From an uncultured Saprospiraceae bacterium (GTDB lineage: Bacteria > Bacteroidota > Bacteroidia > Chitinophagales > Saprospiraceae), in the NCBI GenBank assembly GCA_937928575.1, contig CALFWW010000036.1, forward strand, positions 1 through 56,123: a DNA stretch of 56,123 bases. Direction: 5' to 3'. The notes below the pieces were generated by a model that made no database searches, was not told the DNA's origin, and saw only the letters and a program-made list of their open reading frames with translations. Position 1 is the first letter of the stretch; every line of letters starts with the position of its first letter. Of the stretch, positions 38,105 through 47,480 are shown piece after piece. The translations under genes and the position numbers were made by a program.

Positions 38105-38914
38105 TTAATCCAAATTTTCTGCTACATAATTTCTTTCCGCTTTTTTGCAAACGACTTGTCCCTTAAATCTCAAGTCAATTCGCTTATATTTGGTCCAGCC
38201 TTCATACGGCATTCCTTCTTTGTAGAAAGTTTTTAATCTAAATAATTTATCATCAACATTTTCATAAAATCCAAATACGATTTTTTGTTTTCCCACTTTT
38301 GGGATGAGTACGTAACCAGATTGTTTAGAAACATATATTTGTTCAATCAAACTTGTCAAAAAAGCATCTTCTCTAATTTTCGTACTCAATAAGTGAAGGT
38401 CTTTAATTACGTGTTCTTTCTGCTCCAAGAATCCCGGATTGAATGCTGGAATATTACCAGTGGCCACCATCAATCTTGCGGTATAATGATTGGAGACCGG
38501 AATTTTGCCACCCCATTCATCTAGATAGTAGGAAGCTCCTTTGTTGTCGATCAATCGCAATACCGGTTTATTTTGAGTAACAATGATGTTTACTGTATTT
38601 CTTGCGTTGACAAATACATCTGCATTTTTGATAAATTCATTTTCTTCTAAAGCTTTCTCTACTCTATCGACATATAATTCACCAATTGGAATTCCAACTA
38701 AGTCTCTTCCAAATTTTCTTTCAATAAAAGTTTCGACATCCAACTTATTGATCAAATTTTCACTTCCTTCGATTTCATTGATTAAAATATTAACCTCTTT
38801 TGTAAAACTACTGTTACGTTTACTGATACCTGACACGATCAAGCCAAACAAGAATAGCATGAGCACAAGCCCTCCAATTCTTTTAAGCATTTTTTGTGTA
38901 TCAAGTTGTTCCAT
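38105..38914 (-). CDS. ftsQ: Cell division protein FtsQ
   Basis: This 269-aa single-pass membrane protein has a short cytoplasmic N-terminus, one membrane helix (about residues 13-29) and a periplasmic POTRA-like domain (about 35-105), followed by the beta domain seen in FtsQ/DivIB. Sequence similarity in this family is low; the call relies on topology, length and its position between murC and ftsA. It helps assemble the FtsQLB complex in the divisome. Its start overlaps the end of murC by 14 bases, pointing to coupled translation. Confidence 0.87.
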   Translation of the reverse strand: MEQLDTQKMLKRIGGLVLMLFLFGLIVSGISKRNSSFTKEVNILINEIEGSENLINKLDVETFIERKFGRDLVGIPIGELYVDRVEKALEENEFIKNADVFVNARNTVNIIVTQNKPVLRLIDNKGASYYLDEWGGKIPVSNHYTARLMVATGNIPAFNPGFLEQKEHVIKDLHLLSTKIREDAFLTSLIEQIYVSKQSGYVLIPKVGKQKIVFGFYENVDDKLFRLKTFYKEGMPYEGWTKYKRIDLRFKGQVVCKKAERNYVAENLD

Positions 38915-40295
38915 AATTTTTGCGTAATAGTTGTTTAATCGGTTTTACAAATGTGTTGATATCGCCAGCGCCTAGTGTCAGAATTACTTCTAATTCGTTT
39001 GTTTGCACTTTCTCTTTTAACACCGCCATCAAATCTTTTTTCGAGGCACGGTATTTCGTTTTCTTTTTAATCTTTTCAAAAATAATATCCGAGGTAACTC
39101 CTTTAATAGGTAATTCTCTTGCCGGATAAATATCCATTAAAATGATTTCATCTAGTTGGTTGAGCTCTTTTGCAAAACCTTTTACAAAGTCTTTCGTTCT
39201 GGAGTAGAGATGCGGTTGAAAAATTCCCGTTATTTTTTTGTTAGTAAATAATTCTTTTGCTGCTCCTATCGCTGCTTTTAATTCTGTCGGATGATGTGCG
39301 TAGTCATCAACATAAACTACTTTTTCATTCCGATAGACCATTTCAAATCTGCGTTGAATTCCTTTGAAGGAACCTAATGCTTTTTTAATCGCCGCTGGTT
39401 TGACACCTAGTTGAAGGGCAACGCCGATTGCAGCAGTTGCATTTTCAATGTTATGTCGCCCTGGCAATGTAAAGCGGATATCATTTATTTTATGATGAGC
39501 GTTGGTGTAGTCGAAAACAAAGTAACCATCCTCGACTCTTATTTTTCTTGCTTTTCCAGTGCCTCGATTGACACCGTAAGTTTCACATTCAAACCCAGAA
39601 TTTTTGGAAGTAATTTTAGTGAAGTTTTTTTCCAAACCGAATTTGAAATAAATGCTTCCTCCTTTTTTTACTCCTTTAAGAAACTTAGCAAATCCTGTTT
39701 TCAACATTTTTTCATGGCTACCATAAATATCTAAATGGTCGGCATCCAATGAAGTCAATATTGCAATATCAGGATTCAAATGAAGAAAAGAACGGTCATA
39801 TTCATCTGCTTCGACTACAACCCAATCACTTTTCCCGCCGATGTAATTCGATTTGAAATTGTTTGCAATGCCACCCATGAAAGCAGTACAATGCACGCCT
39901 CCCTTGCGAAGTAAGTAAGCTAACAAGGTGCTTGTGGTTGTCTTGCCATGTGTTCCTGCAACTGCAATCGTTTTCTTTTCGCGACTAATCATTCCGAGCA
40001 CTTCCGCTCGCTTCATCAAAGGTTTTCCCTTTTTCATCAAAAACTGTAATTCGAGATGGTCGTTAGGGATGGCCGGTGTATAAATGATTAAGTCTACATC
40101 TTTTGGAATTTTTTTGATGTTCTCATCATAATGTATTTCAATTCCTTCTTTAACCAACTTTTTGGTCAGGACCGTTTCTGTTTTATCATATCCAGAAACC
40201 TTCTTGTTATTTTCGTTGAAGTATCGAGCCAAGGCACTCATTCCGATTCCGCCTATTCCTATAAAATAAATCGTTTGGAGTTTCGATAACTTCAT
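38901..40295 (-). CDS. murC: UDP-N-acetylmuramate-L-alanine ligase MurC
   Basis: MurC adds L-Ala to UDP-MurNAc, the first peptide step of the wall precursor, in the cytoplasm. The 464-aa protein starts with the Rossmann motif GIGGIGMSALARYF, has the ATP loop AGTHGKTTTS near 114-123, the conserved EADEYDRSF and DYAHHPTEL motifs, and a full C-terminal domain. It follows a 365-bp structured gap after murG and overlaps ftsQ. Confidence 0.97.
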   Translation of the reverse strand: MKLSKLQTIYFIGIGGIGMSALARYFNENNKKVSGYDKTETVLTKKLVKEGIEIHYDENIKKIPKDVDLIIYTPAIPNDHLELQFLMKKGKPLMKRAEVLGMISREKKTIAVAGTHGKTTTSTLLAYLLRKGGVHCTAFMGGIANNFKSNYIGGKSDWVVVEADEYDRSFLHLNPDIAILTSLDADHLDIYGSHEKMLKTGFAKFLKGVKKGGSIYFKFGLEKNFTKITSKNSGFECETYGVNRGTGKARKIRVEDGYFVFDYTNAHHKINDIRFTLPGRHNIENATAAIGVALQLGVKPAAIKKALGSFKGIQRRFEMVYRNEKVVYVDDYAHHPTELKAAIGAAKELFTNKKITGIFQPHLYSRTKDFVKGFAKELNQLDEIILMDIYPARELPIKGVTSDIIFEKIKKKTKYRASKKDLMAVLKEKVQTNELEVILTLGAGDINTFVKPIKQLLRKNYGTT

Positions 40296-40660
40296 TGTTT
40301 TACTTTAGTTCTATATCAATTACAAGTGCAACTCTATATTAATTAAACAATATATTTACTGTTTCACTCCAATTTAAATAATTATCTGCGCTATTGGATC
40401 CCTAATTTTTTTCCAAGGAATCTCGTTCTTTTTTCTTTTGGCATTGGCCCAAAAGAAACAAAAACCCTAGGTCTATAAACTCCTCCCTCAGACATATAGA
40501 CCCGCCTCCCGCTTCAAAATCCTACTTTTGGTTTTACTTTTTGCTCAAATAAAACTATCAAACTGGATACGAAAATTTTATTACTACTATCTGATAAATT
40601 TTAAAATTTAAAGCAGTCACTTATACTTTTACGTTAACCAACTTTAATCAATATAGAACT
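40296..40660. repeat. 365-bp structured non-coding insert between murG and murC
   Basis: No gene is present. A 9-bp hairpin (TTCTTTTGG at 40433-40441 with CCAAAAGAA at 40449-40457) is followed by a second perfect 8-bp inverted repeat (GGTCTATA at 40470-40477 with TATAGACC at 40495-40502), with a C-rich stretch between and after. The first hairpin resembles a dispersed repeat I know from other Bacteroidota genomes. This gap is unusual because dcw genes are normally tightly packed. Confidence 0.65.
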
Positions 40661-41785
40661 TTACTTTTTTGTCAACTTTAAAACTTCGTCTGCAATGGTT
40701 TCTGCAGCATTCGGTGTTCTGAAAGTCAATATATTTTCACGCAAACTTTTTTGCTTCTTTTCATCTTTTAAAACTTCAATCGCTGAAGTGATGATTTGTT
40801 CTGTTGCATCTTTGTCAGCAACTAAAATGGCTGCATTTTTTTCGACCAGTGCTTTTGCATTAACCGTCTGGTGATCTTCCGCAACATTGGGTGATGGAAT
40901 TAAAATCGTTGGCATTCCAACCATTGCTAATTCTCCAATTGTCAAGGCACCCGCTCTACATACTACTATATCTGCCATCAAATATGCTAAATCCATTCGG
41001 TCTATAAAAGCACTTATTTTGACGTTGGGCAAATTCGCAGTCTCACAATTTTGAAATCTTTCGATATATAACTTGCCTGCTTGCCACAATATTTGCACGT
41101 CTGGATTATTTTTCAAATTTTCTGTATTGGCAGCCATTGCTTCGTTTAGCGATTTGGCTCCTAAACTACCACCTACAATGATGATTGTTTTTTTGTTTTC
41201 ATCCAATCCGAAATGCTGTATGCCTACTTCCCTTGTTCCATTTAGATTTACAATATCCGCTCTTACCGGATTTCCAGTCATCACTAATTTGCTATTGCTA
41301 AAGAAGCGTTCCATCTTTGGGAAAGCGACACAAATCACATCGGTGCGTTTCGCCAACAGCTTGTTAGTTAAACCTGCATAAGAATTCTGTTCATTGATCA
41401 ATGTCGGAATTCCTTTTCTACTTGCTACTGCCAATGTCGGTCCACTTGCAAATCCTCCTACTCCAACTACCACATCTGGTTTGAATTTTCGGATGATTGA
41501 ATTGGCTTTAAAAATGCTGCTGATTAATTTCAAAGGAAAAGTTAGGTTTCTCAAAATTTCTTTTCTGTGAAGACCACTTATCCATAAACCCTCAATTGGG
41601 TATCCCGCTTTCGGGACTTTTTCCATTTCAATTTTTCCTTGTGCACCGACAAAAAGGATGTCAATATTGGAGACCTTTTTTTTCAGTGCGTTGGCGATGG
41701 CAATTGCAGGAAATATATGTCCACCACTACCACCTCCGCTTATGATTACTTTTAATCTTTTTTCTGTATTTAATGTTGCAGCCAC
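40661..41785 (-). CDS. murG: UDP-GlcNAc:lipid I N-acetylglucosaminyltransferase MurG
   Basis: MurG adds GlcNAc to lipid I to make lipid II on the inner face of the membrane. The 374-aa GT28 enzyme has the N-terminal glycine-rich loop SGGGSGGHIFPAIAIA, a second G-loop VVGVGGFASGPTLAVA, NEQNSYAGLTNK, and the nucleotide-sugar-binding C-terminal region with CRAGALTIGELA. It starts only four bases after ftsW ends, so the two are coupled. Confidence 0.96.
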   Translation of the reverse strand: MAATLNTEKRLKVIISGGGSGGHIFPAIAIANALKKKVSNIDILFVGAQGKIEMEKVPKAGYPIEGLWISGLHRKEILRNLTFPLKLISSIFKANSIIRKFKPDVVVGVGGFASGPTLAVASRKGIPTLINEQNSYAGLTNKLLAKRTDVICVAFPKMERFFSNSKLVMTGNPVRADIVNLNGTREVGIQHFGLDENKKTIIIVGGSLGAKSLNEAMAANTENLKNNPDVQILWQAGKLYIERFQNCETANLPNVKISAFIDRMDLAYLMADIVVCRAGALTIGELAMVGMPTILIPSPNVAEDHQTVNAKALVEKNAAILVADKDATEQIITSAIEVLKDEKKQKSLRENILTFRTPNAAETIADEVLKLTKK

Positions 41786-41789
41786 TTTG

Positions 41790-42920
41790 TTAGGCTTTTT
41801 CTATAAATCTACTAACACTCAATATGATTCCAAATGCGATGCTCGAAAACAAGATGGACGTTCCTCCCATACTGATCATCGGCAAAGTCAATCCGGTCAC
41901 TGGCACTAAGTTGACAGATACTGCCATATTTGCCAAAGCTTGTAACACAATATTCAAGGAGATTCCTAATGCTACCATTGCACCGAATGTTTTTGCACTT
42001 TTTGTAACCATACGTACACATCTAAAAAACAAGAGTACATATAATCCCAGAATTCCCAATCCTCCTAATAGCAATCCGTATTCTTCAATAATAATTGCAT
42101 AAACAAAATCTGAATAAGGTGCTGGCAAATAATTTCTTTGAATACTATTTCCAGGTCCTAATCCTGTCAATTCTCCTTGCGCAATCGCAATTTTTGATTG
42201 TGTCACTTGGTATCCTCCATCTGCACTGGTCATGAAATCTCTGAATCTTGTGATCCATGTTTCGACTCTGATTTCAGGAATAAATTCTCCTGCGATAATT
42301 AATCCTGCAAAAGCGACAATTCCTAAGAAGAATAAAAGGATGATGTATTTTGCATTTACTCTTCCCATGAACATCATCAAAATGGAAGTCGCGAATAATA
42401 ATAATGCACTTGATAAATCCGCTGGTGCAATTAATAAACAGATAACCAACACCGGAAATATAATTGGCAAAAATGCACTTTTGAAATCTGCAATATATTC
42501 TTGTTTGGCTGAAATTGTTCTTGCTATAAAAATGATCAACGCCAACTTTGCAAATTCAGATGTCTGAAAAGTAATCGGCAATCCCGGCATTCCTATCCAA
42601 CGTCTTGCATCATTTATTTCCAATCCAAATGCGAGGGTATAAACTAACAATGGAATTGCAATCACGACCATTATGGGTGCCAATTTGGAATAATTGATGT
42701 AATTCCAACTATAACAAACCCAAGTCAGGAATAAACCGAAACCAACCAACATCGTTTGCTTGATCAAATAAAATTCTGTGTTTCCTCCACGTTGCTCGTA
42801 TGCAATGCGGCCTGTAGAACTGTAGACAACTAATATTGACACGACGGCAAGGATGATGACAATCGCCCAAACGACTTTGTCTCCTCTTAAACCTGTGAAT
42901 ATTTTATTACCTATTTCCAT
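41790..42920 (-). CDS. ftsW: Septal peptidoglycan polymerase FtsW
   Basis: FtsW is the SEDS-family glycosyltransferase that polymerises lipid II at the septum together with its cognate PBP (ftsI in this cluster). The 376-aa protein has about ten membrane helices, with a GLGPGNSIQRNYLPAPYSDFVYAIIIEEYG segment typical of SEDS proteins and a C-terminal PMISMGGTS motif. Length is normal. A 263-bp gap with repeats separates it from murD upstream. Confidence 0.95.
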   Translation of the reverse strand: MEIGNKIFTGLRGDKVVWAIVIILAVVSILVVYSSTGRIAYEQRGGNTEFYLIKQTMLVGFGLFLTWVCYSWNYINYSKLAPIMVVIAIPLLVYTLAFGLEINDARRWIGMPGLPITFQTSEFAKLALIIFIARTISAKQEYIADFKSAFLPIIFPVLVICLLIAPADLSSALLLFATSILMMFMGRVNAKYIILLFFLGIVAFAGLIIAGEFIPEIRVETWITRFRDFMTSADGGYQVTQSKIAIAQGELTGLGPGNSIQRNYLPAPYSDFVYAIIIEEYGLLLGGLGILGLYVLLFFRCVRMVTKSAKTFGAMVALGISLNIVLQALANMAVSVNLVPVTGLTLPMISMGGTSILFSSIAFGIILSVSRFIEKA

Positions 42921-43183
42921 ATATATTTCGCGACAAGTCGCATTTTTTTTAACACTTAGAGCACGTTGAGTTTTATTTTAACACATAGAGCACAATAGAA
43001 ACATAGATGTACATAGCTCTTGTTTCGTGGATTTTTTAAACCGCAAAACCGCAAAATATCCAACCGTAAAACCGCAAAGGAAGAGTACGTGTCCTCTTGC
43101 GTATGCCCCGCGTATTTTACTTTTACATTTTGTGGTTTATCTGTTTTGCGGTTTTGCGGTTCTTTTGAATTTGCGGTTCCTTT
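42921..43183. repeat. Repeat-filled gap between murD and ftsW
   Basis: It contains one AACACATAG-type unit (about 42970-43016) with a partial copy before it (about 42945-42967). Next is an inverted repeat with a perfect 18-bp core, AACCGCAAAACCGCAAAA, at 43039-43056 and its reverse complement at 43144-43161. Further CCGCAAA and TTTGCGG copies flank the cores. The plus-strand frames here (43020-43262) only read the repeat and are not genes. The murD stop codon lies directly beside the repeat. Confidence 0.75.
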
Positions 43184-44515
43184 TCAATTTTCAGTTCCTA
43201 TATTATTTGCATTCTTTAATGCCAATACTTCTTTTTTAAATTCATCTCCTCGGTGTTCGTAATTATTGAAGAGATCGAAACTTGCGCAAGCTGGAGATAA
43301 TAAAACCGTTTCTCCTTTTTTTGCAAATCCCCAACCATACGCTACTGCTTCTTTTGTATTCTGCGTTTCTTTAATCGGTATATTCAAATGAGCAAATGCG
43401 TTTTTCAATTTCTCGTTATCAACTCCTAAACACACCATTGCTTTTACTTTCTTTCTGACTAAATCCATGATTTCGTTGTAATCATTTCCTTTGTCCACTC
43501 CACCAATTACTAACACTGTTTTTTCGTCCATCGCTTCTAGTGCACAATACACAGAATCTACGTTGGTTGCTTTGCTATCGTTGATGAAAGTGACTCCTTT
43601 AATCGTTGCTACTTTTTCCAAACGATGTGGCGCATTTTCAAATGTGTATAAACCTTGTTGGATAATATCCGGATCCACACCCATTCTCAAAACTGCTCGG
43701 ACGGCACAATAAGCATTAAACATATTATGTGTTCCTGTAAGCCTACTTTTTTTCATGTCAAATACCAGTTGTTCGTTTACAACCAATTTTTTGTTTTGAT
43801 GCATACGACTCGAAACCGGGACCGTCAGCTGAGTTAATAATCTATTTTCCAATTTTCTTTTTATGACTGCATCTTCCGCATTATAAATCAAAAGGTCGGT
43901 TCCATTTTGATTTTCGAAGATTCTCAGCTTTGAATCGGCATAGGTATCCAAATCATAGTTATACCGATCGAGATGATCTGGGGTAATGTTTAATAACAAT
44001 GCAATTTCAGATTTGAACTTTTTGATGTCATCCAATTGGAAACTGCTGATTTCTAAGACATAAATCTTAGCTGGTTTTTCTGTTAACAATTTGGCAAAAC
44101 TAACACCGATATTTCCACCTAATTTGACATCCAGTCCAGCTTCTTTTAGGATATGAAAAATCAAACCAGTTGTGGTAGTTTTTCCATTACTTCCTGTAAT
44201 CGCGATGATGGTTGCGTCGGTATGGCGGCTTGCAAATTCAATTTCAGAAATCACTTCCATTCCTTTTTCGTGTACTGCTTTTATTAAAGGAGCTTTGTTT
44301 GGAATGCCAGGACTTTTGATGATTAAATCAGCATCGAAGATTTTTTCTTTCGTATGTTTCCCTTCTTCGAATTCGATGTTATTTTCATTCAATGTTGTTT
44401 TGAATGCATCGTTAATTTTCCCCATATCTGAAACGAAAACTTCATACTTTAACTGCTTGCCGAGCAACGCTGCTCCTACTCCACTTTTACCCGCACCAAG
44501 TATTGCTATTTTCAT
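43184..44515 (-). CDS. murD: UDP-MurNAc-L-Ala:D-glutamate ligase MurD
   Basis: MurD adds D-Glu to UDP-MurNAc-L-Ala. The 443-aa protein has the N-terminal ILGAGKSGVGAALLG motif, the ATP loop ITGSNGKTTTTG (about 105-116), the NITPDHLDRY motif, and FINDSKATNVDSV in the C-terminal domain. It lies 24 bases downstream of mraY. Confidence 0.97.
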   Translation of the reverse strand: MKIAILGAGKSGVGAALLGKQLKYEVFVSDMGKINDAFKTTLNENNIEFEEGKHTKEKIFDADLIIKSPGIPNKAPLIKAVHEKGMEVISEIEFASRHTDATIIAITGSNGKTTTTGLIFHILKEAGLDVKLGGNIGVSFAKLLTEKPAKIYVLEISSFQLDDIKKFKSEIALLLNITPDHLDRYNYDLDTYADSKLRIFENQNGTDLLIYNAEDAVIKRKLENRLLTQLTVPVSSRMHQNKKLVVNEQLVFDMKKSRLTGTHNMFNAYCAVRAVLRMGVDPDIIQQGLYTFENAPHRLEKVATIKGVTFINDSKATNVDSVYCALEAMDEKTVLVIGGVDKGNDYNEIMDLVRKKVKAMVCLGVDNEKLKNAFAHLNIPIKETQNTKEAVAYGWGFAKKGETVLLSPACASFDLFNNYEHRGDEFKKEVLALKNANNIGTEN

Positions 44516-44539
44516 TTCTTAAATAATTTCAAAGTTGAA

Positions 44540-45811
44540 TTACCTTACTTTTAAGGTGATTATTGTAATAACTGCTAACATGATACCTACGATCCAGAAT
44601 CTGGTCACGATTTTGGCTTCATGTAAGCCTTTTTTTTGATAATGATGGTGCAATGGAGACATTAAAAATATTCTTCTTCCTGCTCCGTACTTCTTTTTCG
44701 TGTATTTGAAGTAACTCACTTGCATGACGACTGATAAACTTTCTACCAGAAAAATGCCACACAAAATCGGTATCAATAATTCTTTTCTCAATAAAATCGC
44801 CAGTGCTGCGATGATTCCTCCGATGGTCAAACTTCCCGTGTCTCCCATAAATATCTGCGCCGGATAAGAATTAAACCATAAAAATCCAATGCATGCTCCA
44901 AGGAAACAAGCGGAAAAAATCACCAATTCTTCAGAGCCGGGCAAATAAAGAATATCCAGATAATCGGCGGCAACGGTGTTTCCTGAAACGTATGCTAGTA
45001 TTCCTAAGGTCGCACCGATTATCGCTGATACTCCGGTTGCCAATCCATCAATTCCATCTGTCAAATTCGCAGCATTTGAAACTGCCGTGACAATAAAAAT
45101 AATGATTGGAATAAAGATCAACCAAACCAAACTTCTATTTGAAAATGGCTCTGCGTAATCTAAAACACTGTCTTTCAAAAATGGGACATTGGTAATTGGT
45201 TCTTTTACATATGCGTATAAATTCACCACTTCTTTGTCGTTGATTTCTTCTTTAACATCACGCGTCTCTACAATGTTGTATTCTTTTTCTAAATCAACAC
45301 TATACGGCAATCTCACAACCACTTCATCACTCATCAACATGGTCATACCGACAATTAGACCTAACCCAACTTGTCCTAATATTTTGAACCTACCTTTGAG
45401 GCCCTTTTTATCTTTCTTAAAAACTTTGATATAATCATCTACGAATCCGATAATTCCCATCCAAGTTGTTGCTAAAATCATTAACAATATATATACATTG
45501 TCCAATTTTGCTAACAATAAACATGGGATGATGGTCGCCATGATGATAATCACACCACCCATTGTTGGTGTTCCTTCTTTTTCTTTTTGTCCTGCCAATC
45601 CTAGATCTCTAATCGACTCGCCTATTTGTAGTCTTTTGAGAAATTGGATAATTCTTTCTCCAAACAAAAATGAAATCACTAAAGATAAAATAATCGCTAA
45701 TGCAGCTCTGAATGTTATGAATTCAAATACTCCTGGGAAATTAAATGCTTCTTCTAAATATTTGAATAAATAGTATAGCACGCTGTGATTTTGATTTTCG
45801 TTTTGTTTCAA
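44540..45811 (-). CDS. mraY: Phospho-MurNAc-pentapeptide transferase MraY
   Basis: MraY transfers phospho-MurNAc-pentapeptide to undecaprenyl phosphate, forming lipid I. The 423-aa membrane enzyme has [10 protein letters not shown] (90-99), the Asp pair in FVDDYIKV (133-140) and [16 protein letters not shown] (255-270), then a C-terminal HHHYQKKG motif. Compared with the roughly 360-aa enterobacterial protein it has an extra polar segment of about 65 residues (170-234) between membrane helices, which I believe is common in Bacteroidota. It sits between murE and murD. Confidence 0.96.
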   Translation of the reverse strand: MKQNENQNHSVLYYLFKYLEEAFNFPGVFEFITFRAALAIILSLVISFLFGERIIQFLKRLQIGESIRDLGLAGQKEKEGTPTMGGVIIIMATIIPCLLLAKLDNVYILLMILATTWMGIIGFVDDYIKVFKKDKKGLKGRFKILGQVGLGLIVGMTMLMSDEVVVRLPYSVDLEKEYNIVETRDVKEEINDKEVVNLYAYVKEPITNVPFLKDSVLDYAEPFSNRSLVWLIFIPIIIFIVTAVSNAANLTDGIDGLATGVSAIIGATLGILAYVSGNTVAADYLDILYLPGSEELVIFSACFLGACIGFLWFNSYPAQIFMGDTGSLTIGGIIAALAILLRKELLIPILCGIFLVESLSVVMQVSYFKYTKKKYGAGRRIFLMSPLHHHYQKKGLHEAKIVTRFWIVGIMLAVITIITLKVR

Positions 45812-45926
45812 AAAAAGGTAGAATGCAGCGAGTATATTTTAACGACTGTAAATAAAATTTTCCCCGCCGCAGACTACCAAGTGAATCTGAGAATTACAAT
45901 GCGGGTCGAAACCCTCCCAAATTCAG

Positions 45927-47381
45927 CTATTGCAGTTGTCTTTTTAATTCTTCTTTATCATCAAATGGAGTCTTTACTCCGTTGATTTCTTGATATTTTT
46001 CGTGACCTTTTCCGGCCACTAATATGATGTCTCCATCTTGTGCCAATCGACAAGCTGTTTTGATGGCTTCTTTTCGATTGGTGATTGAGATTGTTTTTCC
46101 TTTGTCTTCAATTGGTACTCCTGCTTCCATTTCTTCAATGATCGAATCCGCATTTTCTGTTCTTGGATTGTCGGAAGTAAAAATAACTGTGGTTGAATAA
46201 GCCGTTGCTTTTCGTGCCATTATCGGTCGTTTTGCTTTGTCTCGATCACCACCACAACCTACTACTGTGATCAATCTGGTGGTCGGTTGTCTAAATTTCA
46301 AAATCGTTGTCAACACTTTTTCCAATGCATCCGGTGTATGTGCATAATCAACGATACCGATTAAGTTTCTTTTTCTGTTGATCACATAATCGAATCTTCC
46401 TTCCGCTGTATGCAATGAACTCATGTGTGTCAACACTTCCATTTTATCTGCCCCTAATTTCAAGGCAGCAGCGTAAACTGCTAACAAGTTGTACGCATTG
46501 AATTCTCCAATTAATCTTGAGAAAAATTCAACACCATCAAGTTCAAGATGCAAGCCAGTAATGTTGTTGTCCAAAATCTTGGCTTTGTAATCTGTCAAAG
46601 TTTGCAAACTGTAATAGAAAATGTTTGCTTTCGAATTTTGAACCATGACTCCACCATTTTTGTCGTCTTTGTTGGTGATGACAAAAGTGTTTTTGTTGAG
46701 GTTGTCAAACAGTTGCTTTTTTGCATTTAGATAAGATTTAAAATCTTTGTGATAGTCTAAATGATCATGTGTCAAGTTGGTAAAAATGGCTCCACTGAAT
46801 TCAATTCCTTCGACTCTCTTTTGATCTAGTGCATGAGAACTGACTTCCATGAAAGCATATTCGCAACCCGCTTCCACCATTTCTGCTAAAAGTTGGTTTA
46901 ACTTCAATGCGTCTGGTGTGGTATGCGTTGCTGCAATTACCTTGTTATTAATTCGATTTTCAATCGTTGACAAAAGACCAACTTTCTGGTCCATGCTTTT
47001 GTATAAGTTGAATAGCAATGTTGCTATTGTTGTTTTTCCATTGGTGCCGGTGATGCCGACAAGTTTTAATTTTTTGGATGGATGGTTGTAATAATTTCCA
47101 GCCAGTTGACCCAACACTTTTGCGGTGTCTTGTACTTTCAAGTAAGTGACCTCACTTATTATTTCTACTGGCAAATTTTCACAAACAATGACGTTCGCTC
47201 CATTTTTGATTGCTTTCGAAATAAAGTGATGTCCATCGACTTCAGCTCCTTTGATTGCAACAAACAAATCTTCACTTTCAATAACTCGAGAATCAAAAGC
47301 GATTCTGTTGAATTGTTTGTCTCTGTTGCCGATGGACTCACTTATCAAAATCCCTGCTAATATGTTTTCCAGGTTATGCAA
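45927..47381 (-). CDS. murE: UDP-MurNAc-tripeptide synthetase MurE (meso-DAP type)
   Basis: MurE adds the third amino acid to the wall peptide. The 484-aa protein has the ATP loop GITGTNGKTTIA (109-120), SSHALDQKRV, and the DNPR motif at 404-407, which in MurE enzymes reads out meso-diaminopimelate rather than lysine. So the wall is predicted to be DAP-type, as expected for a Gram-negative. It follows ftsI by about 100 bases; 115 bases separate it from mraY. Confidence 0.96.
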   Translation of the reverse strand: MHNLENILAGILISESIGNRDKQFNRIAFDSRVIESEDLFVAIKGAEVDGHHFISKAIKNGANVIVCENLPVEIISEVTYLKVQDTAKVLGQLAGNYYNHPSKKLKLVGITGTNGKTTIATLLFNLYKSMDQKVGLLSTIENRINNKVIAATHTTPDALKLNQLLAEMVEAGCEYAFMEVSSHALDQKRVEGIEFSGAIFTNLTHDHLDYHKDFKSYLNAKKQLFDNLNKNTFVITNKDDKNGGVMVQNSKANIFYYSLQTLTDYKAKILDNNITGLHLELDGVEFFSRLIGEFNAYNLLAVYAAALKLGADKMEVLTHMSSLHTAEGRFDYVINRKRNLIGIVDYAHTPDALEKVLTTILKFRQPTTRLITVVGCGGDRDKAKRPIMARKATAYSTTVIFTSDNPRTENADSIIEEMEAGVPIEDKGKTISITNRKEAIKTACRLAQDGDIILVAGKGHEKYQEINGVKTPFDDKEELKRQLQ

Positions 47382-47480
47382 AACATAAAGTGTTTAATAG
47401 TGTGAGCAGGTATTTTTTAATCATTAGCATTGAAAGAACATTATATAAACTCAGTAAATCAAGTACCATGATTTACTTAA

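Noticed and set aside
43020..43262. Plus-strand frames of 70-80 codons between murD and ftsW
   Set aside because: They read through the CCGCAAAA inverted repeat and into the antisense of murD.
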